From Gammaproteobacteria bacterium (GTDB lineage: Bacteria > Pseudomonadota > Gammaproteobacteria > JACKNK01): a stretch of DNA of 64,000 bases. Below the pieces are notes generated by a model that saw nothing but the letters and a program-made list of their open reading frames with translations, made no database searches and was not told the origin of the DNA. The position numbers and the translations under genes were made by a program. Below, piece by piece: positions 33,827 to 43,012 of this stretch. The first letter of the stretch is position 1; each line of letters opens with the position of its first letter. The stretch spans positions 186,001-250,000 of the forward strand of contig JACKNK010000003.1 in the NCBI GenBank assembly GCA_024234955.1, in the 5' to 3' direction.

Positions 33827-34648
33827 ATGCAGTTATGTCCTAATTATTGTGCGCCTTCTCAAGCACCTACGACCAGCCAGGGAATTCGATGGGTAAATGC
33901 AGGTGCTTTATGGTGGGCGTTATTCACCGCCTTTCTGCTTCAAGGCTACGGAACCGCATTCGCGGGCTGCGACGACACCGCTGCTGAAGGCGTTAACTGG
34001 CGCGGCTGCAACAAGAATGGCGCCGAACTAAATGACACCGATCTCCGCCACGCCACGCTGTCCTTCGCGCTTTTGAATCGGGCACAGCTCGAACGCGCCC
34101 GAATGGAAGAAGCCGACTTAGGGCAAGCATCGCTTAATGATGCGAATCTCAACAAAGTGCGGGGCCGGGGGGTTCGTCTTGTGGCTGCGGACATGCAGAA
34201 CATCCAGGCTAATTTCGCAGATTTCCGCGACGCACGAATGGAACGCGCCGACCTCCGCGCCGCCAACCTTGATCATGCGGATCTGAGTGGTGCCCATCTC
34301 TATGATGTTGATCTGCGCGGCGCGACGCTCACCTCGGCCCGTCTGGTCGATACCAACATGGAACAAGCCCGAATTGGCGGTGCCCGAATGGCGGGTGCGG
34401 ATCTCGCAGGAGCGAACCTGCGCAAGGCAGAACTCGAAGGCGCAGACCTGCGCGGCGCCAATCTCCGTGGCGCGCAACTTCAAGATTCTGACCTATATGA
34501 CGTCGATCTCCGAGATAGCGATCTCTCCGGAGCGGACCTTTCCGGAGCCGACCTGCGTCAGATGATGATCCCGGGCGCCAAACTCAGCAACACCATCTGG
34601 TTCGACCGCCGCCGCTGCCGACCCGGGTCGATTGGGGTTTGCCAATGA
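33827..34648 (+). CDS. Exported pentapeptide-repeat protein
   Basis: The 273-residue protein has a hydrophobic N-terminal segment (WALFTAFLLQGYGTAFAG, about residues 30-47) that looks like a signal sequence. About 40 tandem pentapeptides of the A(D/N)Lxx type follow (for example ADLRAANLDHADLSGAHL). The repeats form a right-handed quadrilateral beta-helix. Cysteines flank the repeat region (GCDD, WRGCNKN, RRRCRPGSIGVCQ) and could be disulfide-linked outside the cytoplasm. The start is uncertain: no good ribosome-binding site is visible before 33827. Not a gyrase-protecting Qnr type by layout. Function unknown. Confidence 0.7.
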   Translation: MQLCPNYCAPSQAPTTSQGIRWVNAGALWWALFTAFLLQGYGTAFAGCDDTAAEGVNWRGCNKNGAELNDTDLRHATLSFALLNRAQLERARMEEADLGQASLNDANLNKVRGRGVRLVAADMQNIQANFADFRDARMERADLRAANLDHADLSGAHLYDVDLRGATLTSARLVDTNMEQARIGGARMAGADLAGANLRKAELEGADLRGANLRGAQLQDSDLYDVDLRDSDLSGADLSGADLRQMMIPGAKLSNTIWFDRRRCRPGSIGVCQ

Positions 34649-34759
34649 CTTCACAGATTCTCCGGTCCGCCCGCTGAAAAGCCGCATTTATCCCTTCATC
34701 GCTATGGACGTCTCACAACCCAGGCGCGGCCATATCCGTGATATGCGCCCTATCTCATC

Positions 34760-35377
34760 ATGTCTGATACCAACGCATACCCAACACCCCAGCGGCTCAT
34801 TTTCCCCGCCGACGAGATCGATCATCCCTGGTTGCAGCATGCGTTCAACGCCTATCACTTGGCAGATGTTGGTGTCTGGAAGAGCATTGCCGAGGAAGAG
34901 CGCAAAGGCCGCAAACTGGCCTGTGCGAAGGGATGTTCGAACTGTTGCCGCAGCCACACGACAATACCGCTGTTCCCGCTTGAATTACTCGGCTTGTATT
35001 GGTTTGTCAGCAGCAAGCTGGATAACGAAATGCGCCGCCGACTCAAGCCACAACTTGAAAACCACCAACCGGGCGGCGCCTGCCCTTTCCTATTGGACGG
35101 CGTCTGTTCGGTTCATCCCATGCGACCGCTTGCCTGCCGCCATTTCAATGTCTTCGGCGCGACCTGCGCGAGCGGTGAAGACGCTTTTTTTACCCGCCGC
35201 GAAGACGTGCTTACCCCGATCCGGTCACATCAGGATGCGGCGCTTGAGGCCATGCTGCCTTTTCATGGCATCACCACGACAGCGGCAAAACGCCAGGCGA
35301 TGCAAAACGGTTATCTGCCGAAGCAGGCCAAAGTGCTGCAGGAGATCGACTGGGCGCATCTCGCCATGCGCCTCTGA
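34760..35377 (+). CDS. YkgJ-family cysteine cluster protein
   Basis: The 205-residue protein has the YkgJ (CxxxCxxCC) motif CAKGCSNCCRSH near residue 55, followed by CPFLLDGVCSVHPMRPLACRHFNVFGATC. These cysteines are predicted to bind a metal, probably zinc or an Fe-S cluster; the biochemical role is not established. It is convergent with fur (3 nt apart) and separated from the pentapeptide gene by 111 nt with no visible feature. A second cysteine-cluster protein of the YcgN type occurs at 46303. Confidence 0.8.
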   Translation: MSDTNAYPTPQRLIFPADEIDHPWLQHAFNAYHLADVGVWKSIAEEERKGRKLACAKGCSNCCRSHTTIPLFPLELLGLYWFVSSKLDNEMRRRLKPQLENHQPGGACPFLLDGVCSVHPMRPLACRHFNVFGATCASGEDAFFTRREDVLTPIRSHQDAALEAMLPFHGITTTAAKRQAMQNGYLPKQAKVLQEIDWAHLAMRL

Positions 35378-35380
35378 GAT

Positions 35381-35809
35381 TCAGCCCTTGCGACGCTCGC
35401 AATCCGCGCGGGTGCATTCCCCATAGATGATCAGTGCGTGATCACTGATCTTGAAGCCGAGTTTTGCGGCGATATCCTTCTGTCTTGCTTCGATGACATC
35501 GTCGATGAATTCCTCGACGTGACCGCATTGGGTACAGACCACATGATCGTGGTGGCCTCCACGATTGAGTTCGAATACCGAATGCCCGCCTTCGAAGTGA
35601 TGACGAATGACCAGTCCGGCCCCTTCGAACTGGGTCAGCACCCGGTACACGGTCGCCAGACCAATATCCTCGTCGGCTTCGAGCAGAAGCTTGTAAACAT
35701 CCTCGGCACTCACATGTCGCTGATCTGCGTCTTCAAGTATCTTCAGGATCTTCATGCGCGGCAACGTCACCTTAAGACCGACATCGCGCAATTCGTGTTG
35801 TTCAGCCAT
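35381..35809 (-). CDS. fur: Ferric uptake regulator Fur
   Basis: The 142-residue regulator begins HELRDVGLKVTLPRMKILKILED and has the winged-helix segment GLATVYRVLTQFEGAGLV. The metal site is HHDHVVCTQCGHVEEFID, with the C-terminal CTRADC that completes the structural zinc site. It represses iron uptake genes when Fe(II) is present. It is divergent from bamE, the same neighbourhood as in many gammaproteobacteria. No obvious Fur box is seen in the 103-nt gap. Confidence 0.95.
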   Translation of the reverse strand: MAEQHELRDVGLKVTLPRMKILKILEDADQRHVSAEDVYKLLLEADEDIGLATVYRVLTQFEGAGLVIRHHFEGGHSVFELNRGGHHDHVVCTQCGHVEEFIDDVIEARQKDIAAKLGFKISDHALIIYGECTRADCERRKG

Positions 35810-35912
35810 GTAGCGACCCTATGTGGCGGCTTGAATGAGGGCTTGGATGGTCGCGAAGGAGTTTGTAATCAGGCTAATATGCCGGCTTCCCACGCAACGC
35901 GGCTTCAAAAAC

Positions 35913-36431
35913 GTGCGCAAGCCTCTCACCACCCTAATCGGCATTGCAACCCTGTCTCTGACGGGACTCATTCTTGGCGGCTGTTCCAACACCGGCGTCC
36001 TGCCGGACTGGGAGCAGGTCGAAGGCTGGCTGCCGGGTTGGGTGCCGCACGTGTTCAAGATCGATGTGCCGCAAGGCAACATCGTGACCCAGGAAATGGT
36101 GAATCAGCTCAAGCCCGGCATGAATAAACGCCAGGTGCTGTTCGTGATGGGTACACCAATGCTCACCGACACCTTTCACCCGGAGCGCTGGGATTACGTT
36201 TACCGCATCCAGCCTGGCGGTGAATCCGCCGAGCAGTTCCGCATCACCTTGTATTTCCAGGATGAGACACTGGCCGGGATGGAGGGCGATCTCCGTCCAA
36301 TGTCTGCTCAGGAAATGGCGCAGTTCCAGCCTGAGGAGCGCCAACGCAGCGTGGTGGTTCCGTTGAAGGACGTGGAAGAAGACGGCCTGTTCAAGCGCGC
36401 ATTGAAGACCGTCGGTCTCGGCGCCGAATAA
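35913..36431 (+). CDS. bamE: Outer membrane assembly factor BamE
   Basis: The 172-residue lipoprotein from a GTG start (VRKPLTTLIGIATLSLTGLI) has a lipobox LGGC with Cys24. The SmpA/OmlA domain follows: KIDVPQGNIVTQEMVNQLKPGMNKRQVLFVMGTPMLTDTFHPERWDYVYR. It is a subunit of the BAM complex at the inner face of the outer membrane. The GTG is used because it starts the signal peptide; an upstream in-frame ATG would add a non-hydrophobic extension. A -10-like TAATAT lies at 35875-35880. Confidence 0.93.
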   Translation: MRKPLTTLIGIATLSLTGLILGGCSNTGVLPDWEQVEGWLPGWVPHVFKIDVPQGNIVTQEMVNQLKPGMNKRQVLFVMGTPMLTDTFHPERWDYVYRIQPGGESAEQFRITLYFQDETLAGMEGDLRPMSAQEMAQFQPEERQRSVVVPLKDVEEDGLFKRALKTVGLGAE

Positions 36432-36452
36432 GCACCACGTCGTCCACCGCCT

Positions 36453-36773
36453 TTACCCCCCGTCTTCGTCGTTTTTCCGTCCCATGGTCTTGCCTTCCTT
36501 GGCAAGCCGGCGGCGGACTTCCTTGGGGTCGGCAATCAGCGGACGGTAGATCTCCACCCGATCCCCGTTGTGAAGTTCGGTATCCAGCGTTTTTGCCTTT
36601 CCGAAGATTCCCACATCGGCGGTCTCGACCGAAAGACCGCTGAAATGCTCGAGCACCCCGGATGCCATCACCGCCTCCCGGATCGTCGCCCCCTCGCGCA
36701 GGGTGACCTCGAAAATGCGCTGTTCTTCAGGTGTCGCGTACGCGACCTCGACCATTATCGGATTGCCGGTCAT
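36453..36773 (-). CDS. ratB: RnfH/RatB family protein
   Basis: The 106-residue ubiquitin-like protein has VEVAYATPEEQRIFEVTLREGATIREAV and VGIFGKAKTLDTELHNGDRVEIYRPLIADPKEVRRRLA, the RnfH (UPF0125) pattern. Function is not clear. It follows ratA with a 4-nt gap, the usual ratA-ratB pair beside smpB and bamE. Confidence 0.92.
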   Translation of the reverse strand: MTGNPIMVEVAYATPEEQRIFEVTLREGATIREAVMASGVLEHFSGLSVETADVGIFGKAKTLDTELHNGDRVEIYRPLIADPKEVRRRLAKEGKTMGRKNDEDGG

Positions 36774-36777
36774 CGTG

Positions 36778-37218
36778 TCATTCCGAGCCGTAAACCTGAG
36801 CGGCGCGCTCCACGAACGCATCCACCAGGGTATTCACGGCCTGGTTGAAGATTGGCCCAAAAGCGACGGCGACCAACCGGTTGGAGAACTCGAAATCCAT
36901 ATCCAGGTGAACCTTGCAGGCGACATCCTGAAGCGCTTCGAATCGCCAGTAACCGCGCAGATGCTTGAACGGCCCGTCGAGCAGGTTCATCTCGATCATC
37001 TTGCCGTGCTGCATGCGATTCCGGGTGGTGAACCGTTTGCTCACCGCCCCCTTGGCGATCTCGATATAGGCGCGCACCGACTCCGGATCGGCGTTATCGA
37101 TGAAACCCGCGCTTCGGCACCAAGGCAGAAATTCGGGGTAACGATCGATATCCGCGACCAGTACGTACATGCGTTCAGCGCTATACGGCAACAGCGCGCT
37201 GCGATTCACCACGGGCAT
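36778..37218 (-). CDS. ratA: RatA / ubiquinone-binding START-domain protein
   Basis: The 146-residue START/polyketide cyclase-like protein opens VNRSALLPYSAERMYVLVADIDRYPEFLPWCR and ends with FGPIFNQAVNTLVDAFVERAAQVYG. In E. coli RatA was described as a ribosome-associated toxin; the related Coq10 binds ubiquinone. The ATG at 37218 overlaps the stop of the transporter gene by one base, and the stop is 4 nt before ratB. Confidence 0.93.
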   Translation of the reverse strand: MPVVNRSALLPYSAERMYVLVADIDRYPEFLPWCRSAGFIDNADPESVRAYIEIAKGAVSKRFTTRNRMQHGKMIEMNLLDGPFKHLRGYWRFEALQDVACKVHLDMDFEFSNRLVAVAFGPIFNQAVNTLVDAFVERAAQVYGSE

Positions 37219-38603
37219 CAGAAGGTCACCACGCCGATCAGATTGAGGAACACGATACCGACCGCGACCGGCGTCAGATAACGCACCACGAAATACCACA
37301 CCCTGAACATCGCACCCTCACCCATCTTGAGCTCGTCGAGCACGGAACTCTTGCTCATCATCCAGCCCGCAAAAACAGCCATTGCCAGACCGCCGAGCGG
37401 CAGCATGATGTTCGAGGTCAGGATGTCGAGAATATCGAAGATACCGCTGGTTTTGGTCTCTCCCGCAAACTCGAATTCGAAGGCCCAGCGGTTGAATGAA
37501 AGGATAGTCGCAATGCCCAGCAGCCAGGTGATGACCCCGACCAGACCGGCCGCGTTGCGACGTTTCACGGCGCGGTTCTCGACCAACCAGGCGACCGCCG
37601 GCTCGATCAGCGAAATCGCCGATGTCCAGGCCGCGAACACCAGCAGCACGAAGAACAGGGCACCAAATACGGAACCGCCGGGCATATTCCCGAATGCCAG
37701 TGGCAGCGAATGGAAGATCAACCCCGGCCCGGCAGCCGGCTCCAGGCCCTCGGCAAACACGATCGGAAAGATCGCCATGCCGGCGATCAGCGCAACCAGG
37801 GTATCGAGCATGGCAATGGTGACCGAGGTCTTGGCAATGGAGGCGTTCCCCGGCAGATAGGAGCCATAAACCATGATCGCGCCCATGCCCAGACTCAAGG
37901 TGAAGAAGGCGTGCCCCATCGCGGTCAACACCGCTGCGCCAGAAAGCTTGCTGACATCGAACGTAAACAGAAACGCGAGGCCGTCGCTGAAATAGCCGGT
38001 GTTCATCGAGAACCCCAGCAACACCAGCAACAGTACGAATAAGGCCGGCATCAGGTAACGCACCGCCTGTTCCAGTCCGGAACGCACTCCCCGCGCCACC
38101 ACGACCGTAGTCATGACCATGAAGATGGTATGCCAGCCAAGCTGTGATTCCGGGTTGCCCAGCAGGTCGCCAAACATCGCGCTGATCCCATCGGCGGTCG
38201 CTCCATCGAACGCCCCGCTGGCCGCCCGGAACACGTATGCCACCGCCCAGCCGGCAATCACGCTGTAATACGAAAGAATGAGGAAACCGGCGACCACCCC
38301 GGCCCAGCCCAGCAACACCCATATCCTCGGGATGCCTTCCTCGGCTACCAGCATGCGCATGGTATTGATCGGACTGCGGCGACCGCGTCGTCCGATCAGC
38401 ACCTCCGACATCATCACCGGGATGCCGATGATCGCGACGCAGAGCAGGTAAACCAGGACGAAGGCACCGCCGCCGTTTTCACCGGTGATGTAGGGAAACT
38501 TCCAGATATTGCCCAAACCGACCGCCGAGCCGGTCGCCGCAAGAATGAATGCCAGTCGCGAAGACCACTGGCCGTGGATCGATTTACGGGATTCGTCAGT
38601 CAT
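37218..38603 (-). CDS. Sodium-dependent transporter, SNF (NSS) family
   Basis: The 461-residue membrane protein has the neurotransmitter:sodium symporter signature WSSRLAFILAATGSAVGLGNIWKFPYITGENGGGAF, with helix I unwound at the sodium and substrate site. Eleven to twelve helices follow. It likely takes up amino acids or related compounds with Na+, substrate unknown. It is the first gene in the minus-strand run transporter-ratA-ratB and divergent from smpB. Confidence 0.9.
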   Translation of the reverse strand: MTDESRKSIHGQWSSRLAFILAATGSAVGLGNIWKFPYITGENGGGAFVLVYLLCVAIIGIPVMMSEVLIGRRGRRSPINTMRMLVAEEGIPRIWVLLGWAGVVAGFLILSYYSVIAGWAVAYVFRAASGAFDGATADGISAMFGDLLGNPESQLGWHTIFMVMTTVVVARGVRSGLEQAVRYLMPALFVLLLVLLGFSMNTGYFSDGLAFLFTFDVSKLSGAAVLTAMGHAFFTLSLGMGAIMVYGSYLPGNASIAKTSVTIAMLDTLVALIAGMAIFPIVFAEGLEPAAGPGLIFHSLPLAFGNMPGGSVFGALFFVLLVFAAWTSAISLIEPAVAWLVENRAVKRRNAAGLVGVITWLLGIATILSFNRWAFEFEFAGETKTSGIFDILDILTSNIMLPLGGLAMAVFAGWMMSKSSVLDELKMGEGAMFRVWYFVVRYLTPVAVGIVFLNLIGVVTF

Positions 38604-38721
38604 CTCGGCTCATTGAGGTCATTGCGGCCTCTTAATGTTTTGTGGCGATGGAGCTTGGCGTCGGATTGTGGTCGAATTGCCGACCCTGCTCAACTGCACC
38701 CCGCCCAGTCATCGCTCAGCC

Positions 38722-39207
38722 ATGTCCAAGAAGAAAGGCAAAAAATCCACCGCCTCCGGTGGCGCCCAGATCGCAGTCAACCGCAAGGCGCGGCATGAAT
38801 ACAGCATTGAGGAACGCATCGAAGCGGGCCTCGTACTGCAAGGCTGGGAGGTCAAGAGCATGCGGGCCGGCAAGGCGCAGATCACCGAGTCCTACGTGAT
38901 CCTGCAGTCCGGCGAAGCCTGGCTGTTCGGTGCACAGATCAGTCCGCTGCTTTCGGCCTCCACGCATATCAGCCCGGACCCGACCCGCACCCGCAAGCTG
39001 CTGCTGCACGCGCATGAACTGGCGCGACTGATCGGCGCGGTGGAACGCAAGGGCTATGCGCTAATCGCGCTGTCGCTGTACTGGAAAAACGGTCGCGCCA
39101 AGCTGGAAATCGGTCTTGCAAAGGGCAAAAAGCTGCACGACAAACGCGCCGCCGAAAAGGATCGGGACTGGGCGCGGCAGAAGGAACGTGTCCTGAAGAC
39201 CGGCTGA
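38722..39207 (+). CDS. smpB: SsrA-binding protein SmpB
   Basis: The 161-residue protein carries the SmpB core: IAVNRKARHEYSIEERIEAGLVLQGWEVKSMRAGKAQI, YVILQSGEAWLFGAQISPL and the C-terminal tail KGKKLHDKRAAEKDRDWARQKERVLK that enters the ribosome. It delivers tmRNA in trans-translation. ATG 38722 starts a lysine-rich leader as in relatives. No ssrA gene is found in the window. Confidence 0.96.
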   Translation: MSKKKGKKSTASGGAQIAVNRKARHEYSIEERIEAGLVLQGWEVKSMRAGKAQITESYVILQSGEAWLFGAQISPLLSASTHISPDPTRTRKLLLHAHELARLIGAVERKGYALIALSLYWKNGRAKLEIGLAKGKKLHDKRAAEKDRDWARQKERVLKTG

Positions 39208-39215
39208 TCCCGGTC

Positions 39216-40604
39216 TCAGCGAAACATCAGTATCTTGCTGTCGTTGCCGCGCCGGACGCGGATACGCAGCGCGTCTCCGGCACGACTGGTCGCCTTCATC
39301 AGATCGGCAAGCGTATCGATCCCCTGTCGTTCGACGGTGTCGATGACATCGCCTTGCAACAGGCCCGCACGCTGCGCCCGGCTGCCCGACTCCACGTTCA
39401 TTACCTGAACCTGCTTGCCACCCCGGAAACCCTGTCGTTCCGTCTCCACCTCACTGAGCTGCGCGCCCGCAAGCAAGGCAGTCAAACGCTCACCATCGAT
39501 GCTGTGCAACTGGGGATCGCGCATCCGGACCCGCGATGTCAACCGGTTTCCATTACGCATCAGGCCCAGTTCCATCACGTCGCCAACCCGCACCAGACCG
39601 ACCCGGTTACGCAAATCGTTGGCGTCGCGCACAGGGTGTCCGTCGATCTCCAGCACCAGATCACCGGCCTGCAAGCCCGCCTTGTCGGCGGCAGAACGCG
39701 GGGTGATCCGGGTCAACACGGCGCCGCTGCCAGCCGGAATGCGGTACGCCGCAGCGAGCTCCCGGGTCAGATCCTGCATCTGCGCGCCGAGCTCACCGCG
39801 CCGGACCTCGCCATGCTCGACGATCTGCTCGACCACCGCTCGCACCAGCTTGATCGGAATTGCGAAACTTACCCCGCTGGCATTCCCGCCCGGAGCCAGA
39901 ATCGCGGTATTGATGCCAACCAGCTCCCCGCGCAGGTTCACCAGGGCACCGCCCGAGTTGCCGGGATTCACCGAAGCATCGGTCTGAATGAAGTCCTCGA
40001 AACTGTCGTATCCCAGCCCCGAGCGCCCGAGACCGCTGACGATTCCGGAGGTGACGGTATGACTGAGGCCGAAGGCATTGCCGATCGCGACCACGAAATC
40101 GCCGACCCGCAAGGCGTCGGAGTCGAACATCGGCAAGCCTTGCAACGCATCGGCAGGAATGCGGATCACCGCCAGATCGGTCGCCGGATCGACACCAACC
40201 CGGGTCGCTTCCAATCGCCGCCCGTCGGACAGCATCACCTGCACCGAATGCGCCCCATCGATGACATGGCGATTGGTGACCACATAACCGGCCTCCGCAT
40301 CGATCACCACGCCAGAACCCAGATTCTCAGCTTCACTGGGCAAACGATAAGCCTGCGCATCCCCCGGGGGCGGAACATCGGCCGGGGCCAGGGCGCGGAT
40401 ATTGACGACCGCCGGCACCACCTTCTCAACCATTGGCGCAAGGCTGGGTAACGGTTCGCCATCAACCAAAGGCGGCAGTGCAGCCGACGCGACATCCGCG
40501 AGCATCAGCAGAAACGCGATGAAAACGTGCCCGATCGCGAGCTGTGTCAGCCCTCGGTTGGGGGAAAATTTCGCCAGCGGCACAGTATCGAAACGAACGG
40601 TCAT
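39216..40604 (-). CDS. Periplasmic serine endoprotease, DegQ/MucD type
   Basis: The 462-residue protease has an N-terminal hydrophobic segment (about 22-42, ending ADVASAALP) for export, then a trypsin-like domain with the catalytic triad: His in VTNRHVIDGAHSV, Asp in ATDLAVIRI, Ser in NPGNSGGALVNLRGE. Two PDZ domains follow (LVLEIDGHPVRDANDLRNRVG and GLLQGDVIDTVERQGIDTLADL). HtrA proteins act in periplasmic quality control. It is convergent with smpB and not associated with a stress regulator here. Confidence 0.92.
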   Translation of the reverse strand: MTVRFDTVPLAKFSPNRGLTQLAIGHVFIAFLLMLADVASAALPPLVDGEPLPSLAPMVEKVVPAVVNIRALAPADVPPPGDAQAYRLPSEAENLGSGVVIDAEAGYVVTNRHVIDGAHSVQVMLSDGRRLEATRVGVDPATDLAVIRIPADALQGLPMFDSDALRVGDFVVAIGNAFGLSHTVTSGIVSGLGRSGLGYDSFEDFIQTDASVNPGNSGGALVNLRGELVGINTAILAPGGNASGVSFAIPIKLVRAVVEQIVEHGEVRRGELGAQMQDLTRELAAAYRIPAGSGAVLTRITPRSAADKAGLQAGDLVLEIDGHPVRDANDLRNRVGLVRVGDVMELGLMRNGNRLTSRVRMRDPQLHSIDGERLTALLAGAQLSEVETERQGFRGGKQVQVMNVESGSRAQRAGLLQGDVIDTVERQGIDTLADLMKATSRAGDALRIRVRRGNDSKILMFR

Positions 40605-40768
40605 ACGGCATAGGATACCTTGACACCTTCCGGTGGCCGATGAAATTCCTGTCTGCGTGCGCTCAAACCCGGGCGTTCATCCCCGTGAACGAATCGGGCC
40701 ACCCAATAGTCTCTGACGACATGCGGCCATGATCCACGACGCCCGGCTACAGGAGGCGCCATATACCC

Positions 40769-41428
40769 ATGTATTTCATCTTGCTCAAGATCGGCGTATC
40801 CCTGAGCGGCCTGTTGTTATGGAGCGCCGCAAGCCGCTGGCGCCAGGGGCGTCGTTTTGCGGCAGGCCGTCGTGCGGGTCTGGGACTGATTGGTTTGCCT
40901 TTGTTGATCGGGGGATTCGGTCTCGGCACGAACCTCTACACCTATCACGCGCTGACCCGAGAAACGCCGGTCGCCGAACTGCGCTTCGAACGACTGTCAG
41001 ACCGACACTATGTCGCGGAGCTGCACCCGACGGACGCCGAGCCGCGCCGCTTCGAGTTGCACGGCGATGAATGGCAGCTGGATGTGCGCATGATCAAATG
41101 GACCGGGATCGGCACCCTGCTCGGGCTCGAGCCACTCTATCGACTGGACCGTCTCAGCGGTCGCTTCTCCGCCGTGGACGACGCACGAGGAAACCCGCCC
41201 AGCGTGCACGCACTGACCGCCGATTCACCGGGACTCGATCTGTGGTCGATCGCGCGTGAATATCCGCTGGGTTTGATCGATGCCGGTTACGGTAATGCCG
41301 TATTTCTCCCCATGCATGACGGTGCCCGATACCAGATACAGATGACGAGCAGCGGACTGATCGCGCGACGTGCCGACGCCGCGAAAGAATCCATCGGCGA
41401 TCGGCTTCGCGCGCTCGTTGACCACTGA
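40769..41428 (+). CDS. Membrane-anchored protein of unknown function
   Basis: The 219-residue protein has two hydrophobic helices near the N-terminus (about 3-20 and 38-56, LGLIGLPLLIGGFGLGTNL), then a mostly soluble domain with ELHGDEWQLDVRMIKWTGIGTLLGLEPLYRLDRLSGRFSAVDDA. Relatives are sometimes labelled 'cation/multidrug efflux pump' without support. AGGAGG lies 12 nt before the ATG. No function is proposed; it stands alone between two promoters. Confidence 0.65.
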   Translation: MYFILLKIGVSLSGLLLWSAASRWRQGRRFAAGRRAGLGLIGLPLLIGGFGLGTNLYTYHALTRETPVAELRFERLSDRHYVAELHPTDAEPRRFELHGDEWQLDVRMIKWTGIGTLLGLEPLYRLDRLSGRFSAVDDARGNPPSVHALTADSPGLDLWSIAREYPLGLIDAGYGNAVFLPMHDGARYQIQMTSSGLIARRADAAKESIGDRLRALVDH

Positions 41429-41578
41429 CAGAATCGACATGCAACCGGTAATACGGGACCAAAACCCTTGATTTCAATAAGATTAACCAGCGAACTCCAT
41501 ACACCCAAATAAAATTTATACTGGATTAAATTAGTATTCGCTAATAGAATTGATCCATCCTTACCAGCCACAACCGCC

Positions 41579-42955
41579 ATGACCTCGAACCCCGCCCAGC
41601 ACCGATACACCGACACGAGCACCGCATCCTGGATGTCGCAGCCCGCGTTGCAGTCGGCTGTCCGCGAAATCGAATCGTTGGTCATCCCTGCGGTGGTGCT
41701 CGACCCAGGTTATCGCATCCTCGCCGCGAACCCGGCATACAGCGCGCTTTACGGCGATGCGGAGCAACTGCTTTCCCAGTCCTGCTTCAAGGTGTCACAC
41801 GGTTACCAGGTGCCCTGCGACCAGGCAGGCGAGAGCTGCCCGATGGCACGTGCGGATCGCAGCGGCCACCCCGCCCGCGTGCTCCATGTCCACCAGACCA
41901 ACAAGGGCGCCGAGCATATTTTCGTTGAAGCCCGACCGGTACGTGCGGACGGCCACATCATCGCCTTCATCGAGACCCACCGTCAGATTCCGGTCGGCGC
42001 CCGCGCCAATGCCGACATGCCGCTGATCGGTCAGGCCCCGAGTTTCACGCGCATGATGGAGCAGGTGCTCAGGGTCGCGCCCAGTGAAGCGCCCGCCCTG
42101 ATCCTCGGAGAATCCGGCACCGGCAAGCATCTGATCGCCCGGGCGCTGCATGAATCGGCAGAATGCGCCGGTGATTTCGTGACCGTCGAATGCTCAGGCC
42201 TGCTCGACGGCATGTTCGAGAACCGACTGTTCGGTTACGAAAAAGGCGCTTTTCCCGGTGCGGAACGCAAGCAGATCGGCCAGATCGAGGCCGCCGCCGG
42301 CGGGACGCTGTTCCTGGACGAAGTCGGCGACATTCCGCTGGCCGATCAGGCCAAGCTGGTGAACCTGATCGAAACCAGCGCCTATCACCGGGTCGGCGGC
42401 GTGGAAATGCGTCGCGCCGCGTTCCGCCTGGTCTGTGCGACGCATCGCGACCTTGAGGCGATGGTCGCACGGGGAGAATTCCGCCAGGACCTCTACTACC
42501 GGATCAACATCTTCCCGATCAAGGTCCCGGCTCTACGCGAACGTCGGCAGGACATCCCGTTGCTGGCCGAATACCTGCTCGATGACCTCTGGCAGGAGCC
42601 ATCCCCGCGCCCACGCATCGGCAACGACACCCTGCAAGTGCTCACCGCCTATGCCTGGCCGGGCAACATCCGCCAGTTGCGCAACGTGTTGCAACGCGCA
42701 TTGCTGTTGACCGATGGGGCTGATATCCAGCTCGAAGCCCTGCCTGAAATCTCCGGGGAAGATCAGAACCCGCAGGTCGATCTCGGTCGCATCGTCACCC
42801 TGGACGAACACGAACAGCACTATCTGCTGCAGGTCGCCGCGCGTTTTCCCGGTGAAAAACGCGAACTCGCCAAACTCCTCGGCGTCAGCGAACGCACGCT
42901 TTACCGCAAGCTCGAACAGGCCCGCAAAGCCTACGAAAAACGTAAGCAGTCCTGA
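41579..42955 (+). CDS. PAS-containing sigma-54-type activator with a variant GAFTGA loop
   Basis: The 458-residue protein has an N-terminal PAS-like domain (about 30-135), an AAA+ domain with Walker A GESGTGKH (residues 177-184) and Walker B LFLDEVGD, and a C-terminal Fis-type helix-turn-helix (KRELAKLLGVSERTLYRKLEQARKAY). The PAS part contains C69, H74, C80 and C87 (SCFKVSHGYQVPCDQAGESCP), possibly a metal, haem or redox site. The loop that touches sigma-54, normally GAFTGA, reads GAFPGA (223-228). It is transcribed alone, 57 nt before a hypothetical gene. Confidence 0.88.
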   Translation: MTSNPAQHRYTDTSTASWMSQPALQSAVREIESLVIPAVVLDPGYRILAANPAYSALYGDAEQLLSQSCFKVSHGYQVPCDQAGESCPMARADRSGHPARVLHVHQTNKGAEHIFVEARPVRADGHIIAFIETHRQIPVGARANADMPLIGQAPSFTRMMEQVLRVAPSEAPALILGESGTGKHLIARALHESAECAGDFVTVECSGLLDGMFENRLFGYEKGAFPGAERKQIGQIEAAAGGTLFLDEVGDIPLADQAKLVNLIETSAYHRVGGVEMRRAAFRLVCATHRDLEAMVARGEFRQDLYYRINIFPIKVPALRERRQDIPLLAEYLLDDLWQEPSPRPRIGNDTLQVLTAYAWPGNIRQLRNVLQRALLLTDGADIQLEALPEISGEDQNPQVDLGRIVTLDEHEQHYLLQVAARFPGEKRELAKLLGVSERTLYRKLEQARKAYEKRKQS

Positions 42956-43012
42956 TCACGGCCCGCCCCGATATACTCGGGACCACCGCAAAAACATCAC
43001 AGGCAGCAGCGC

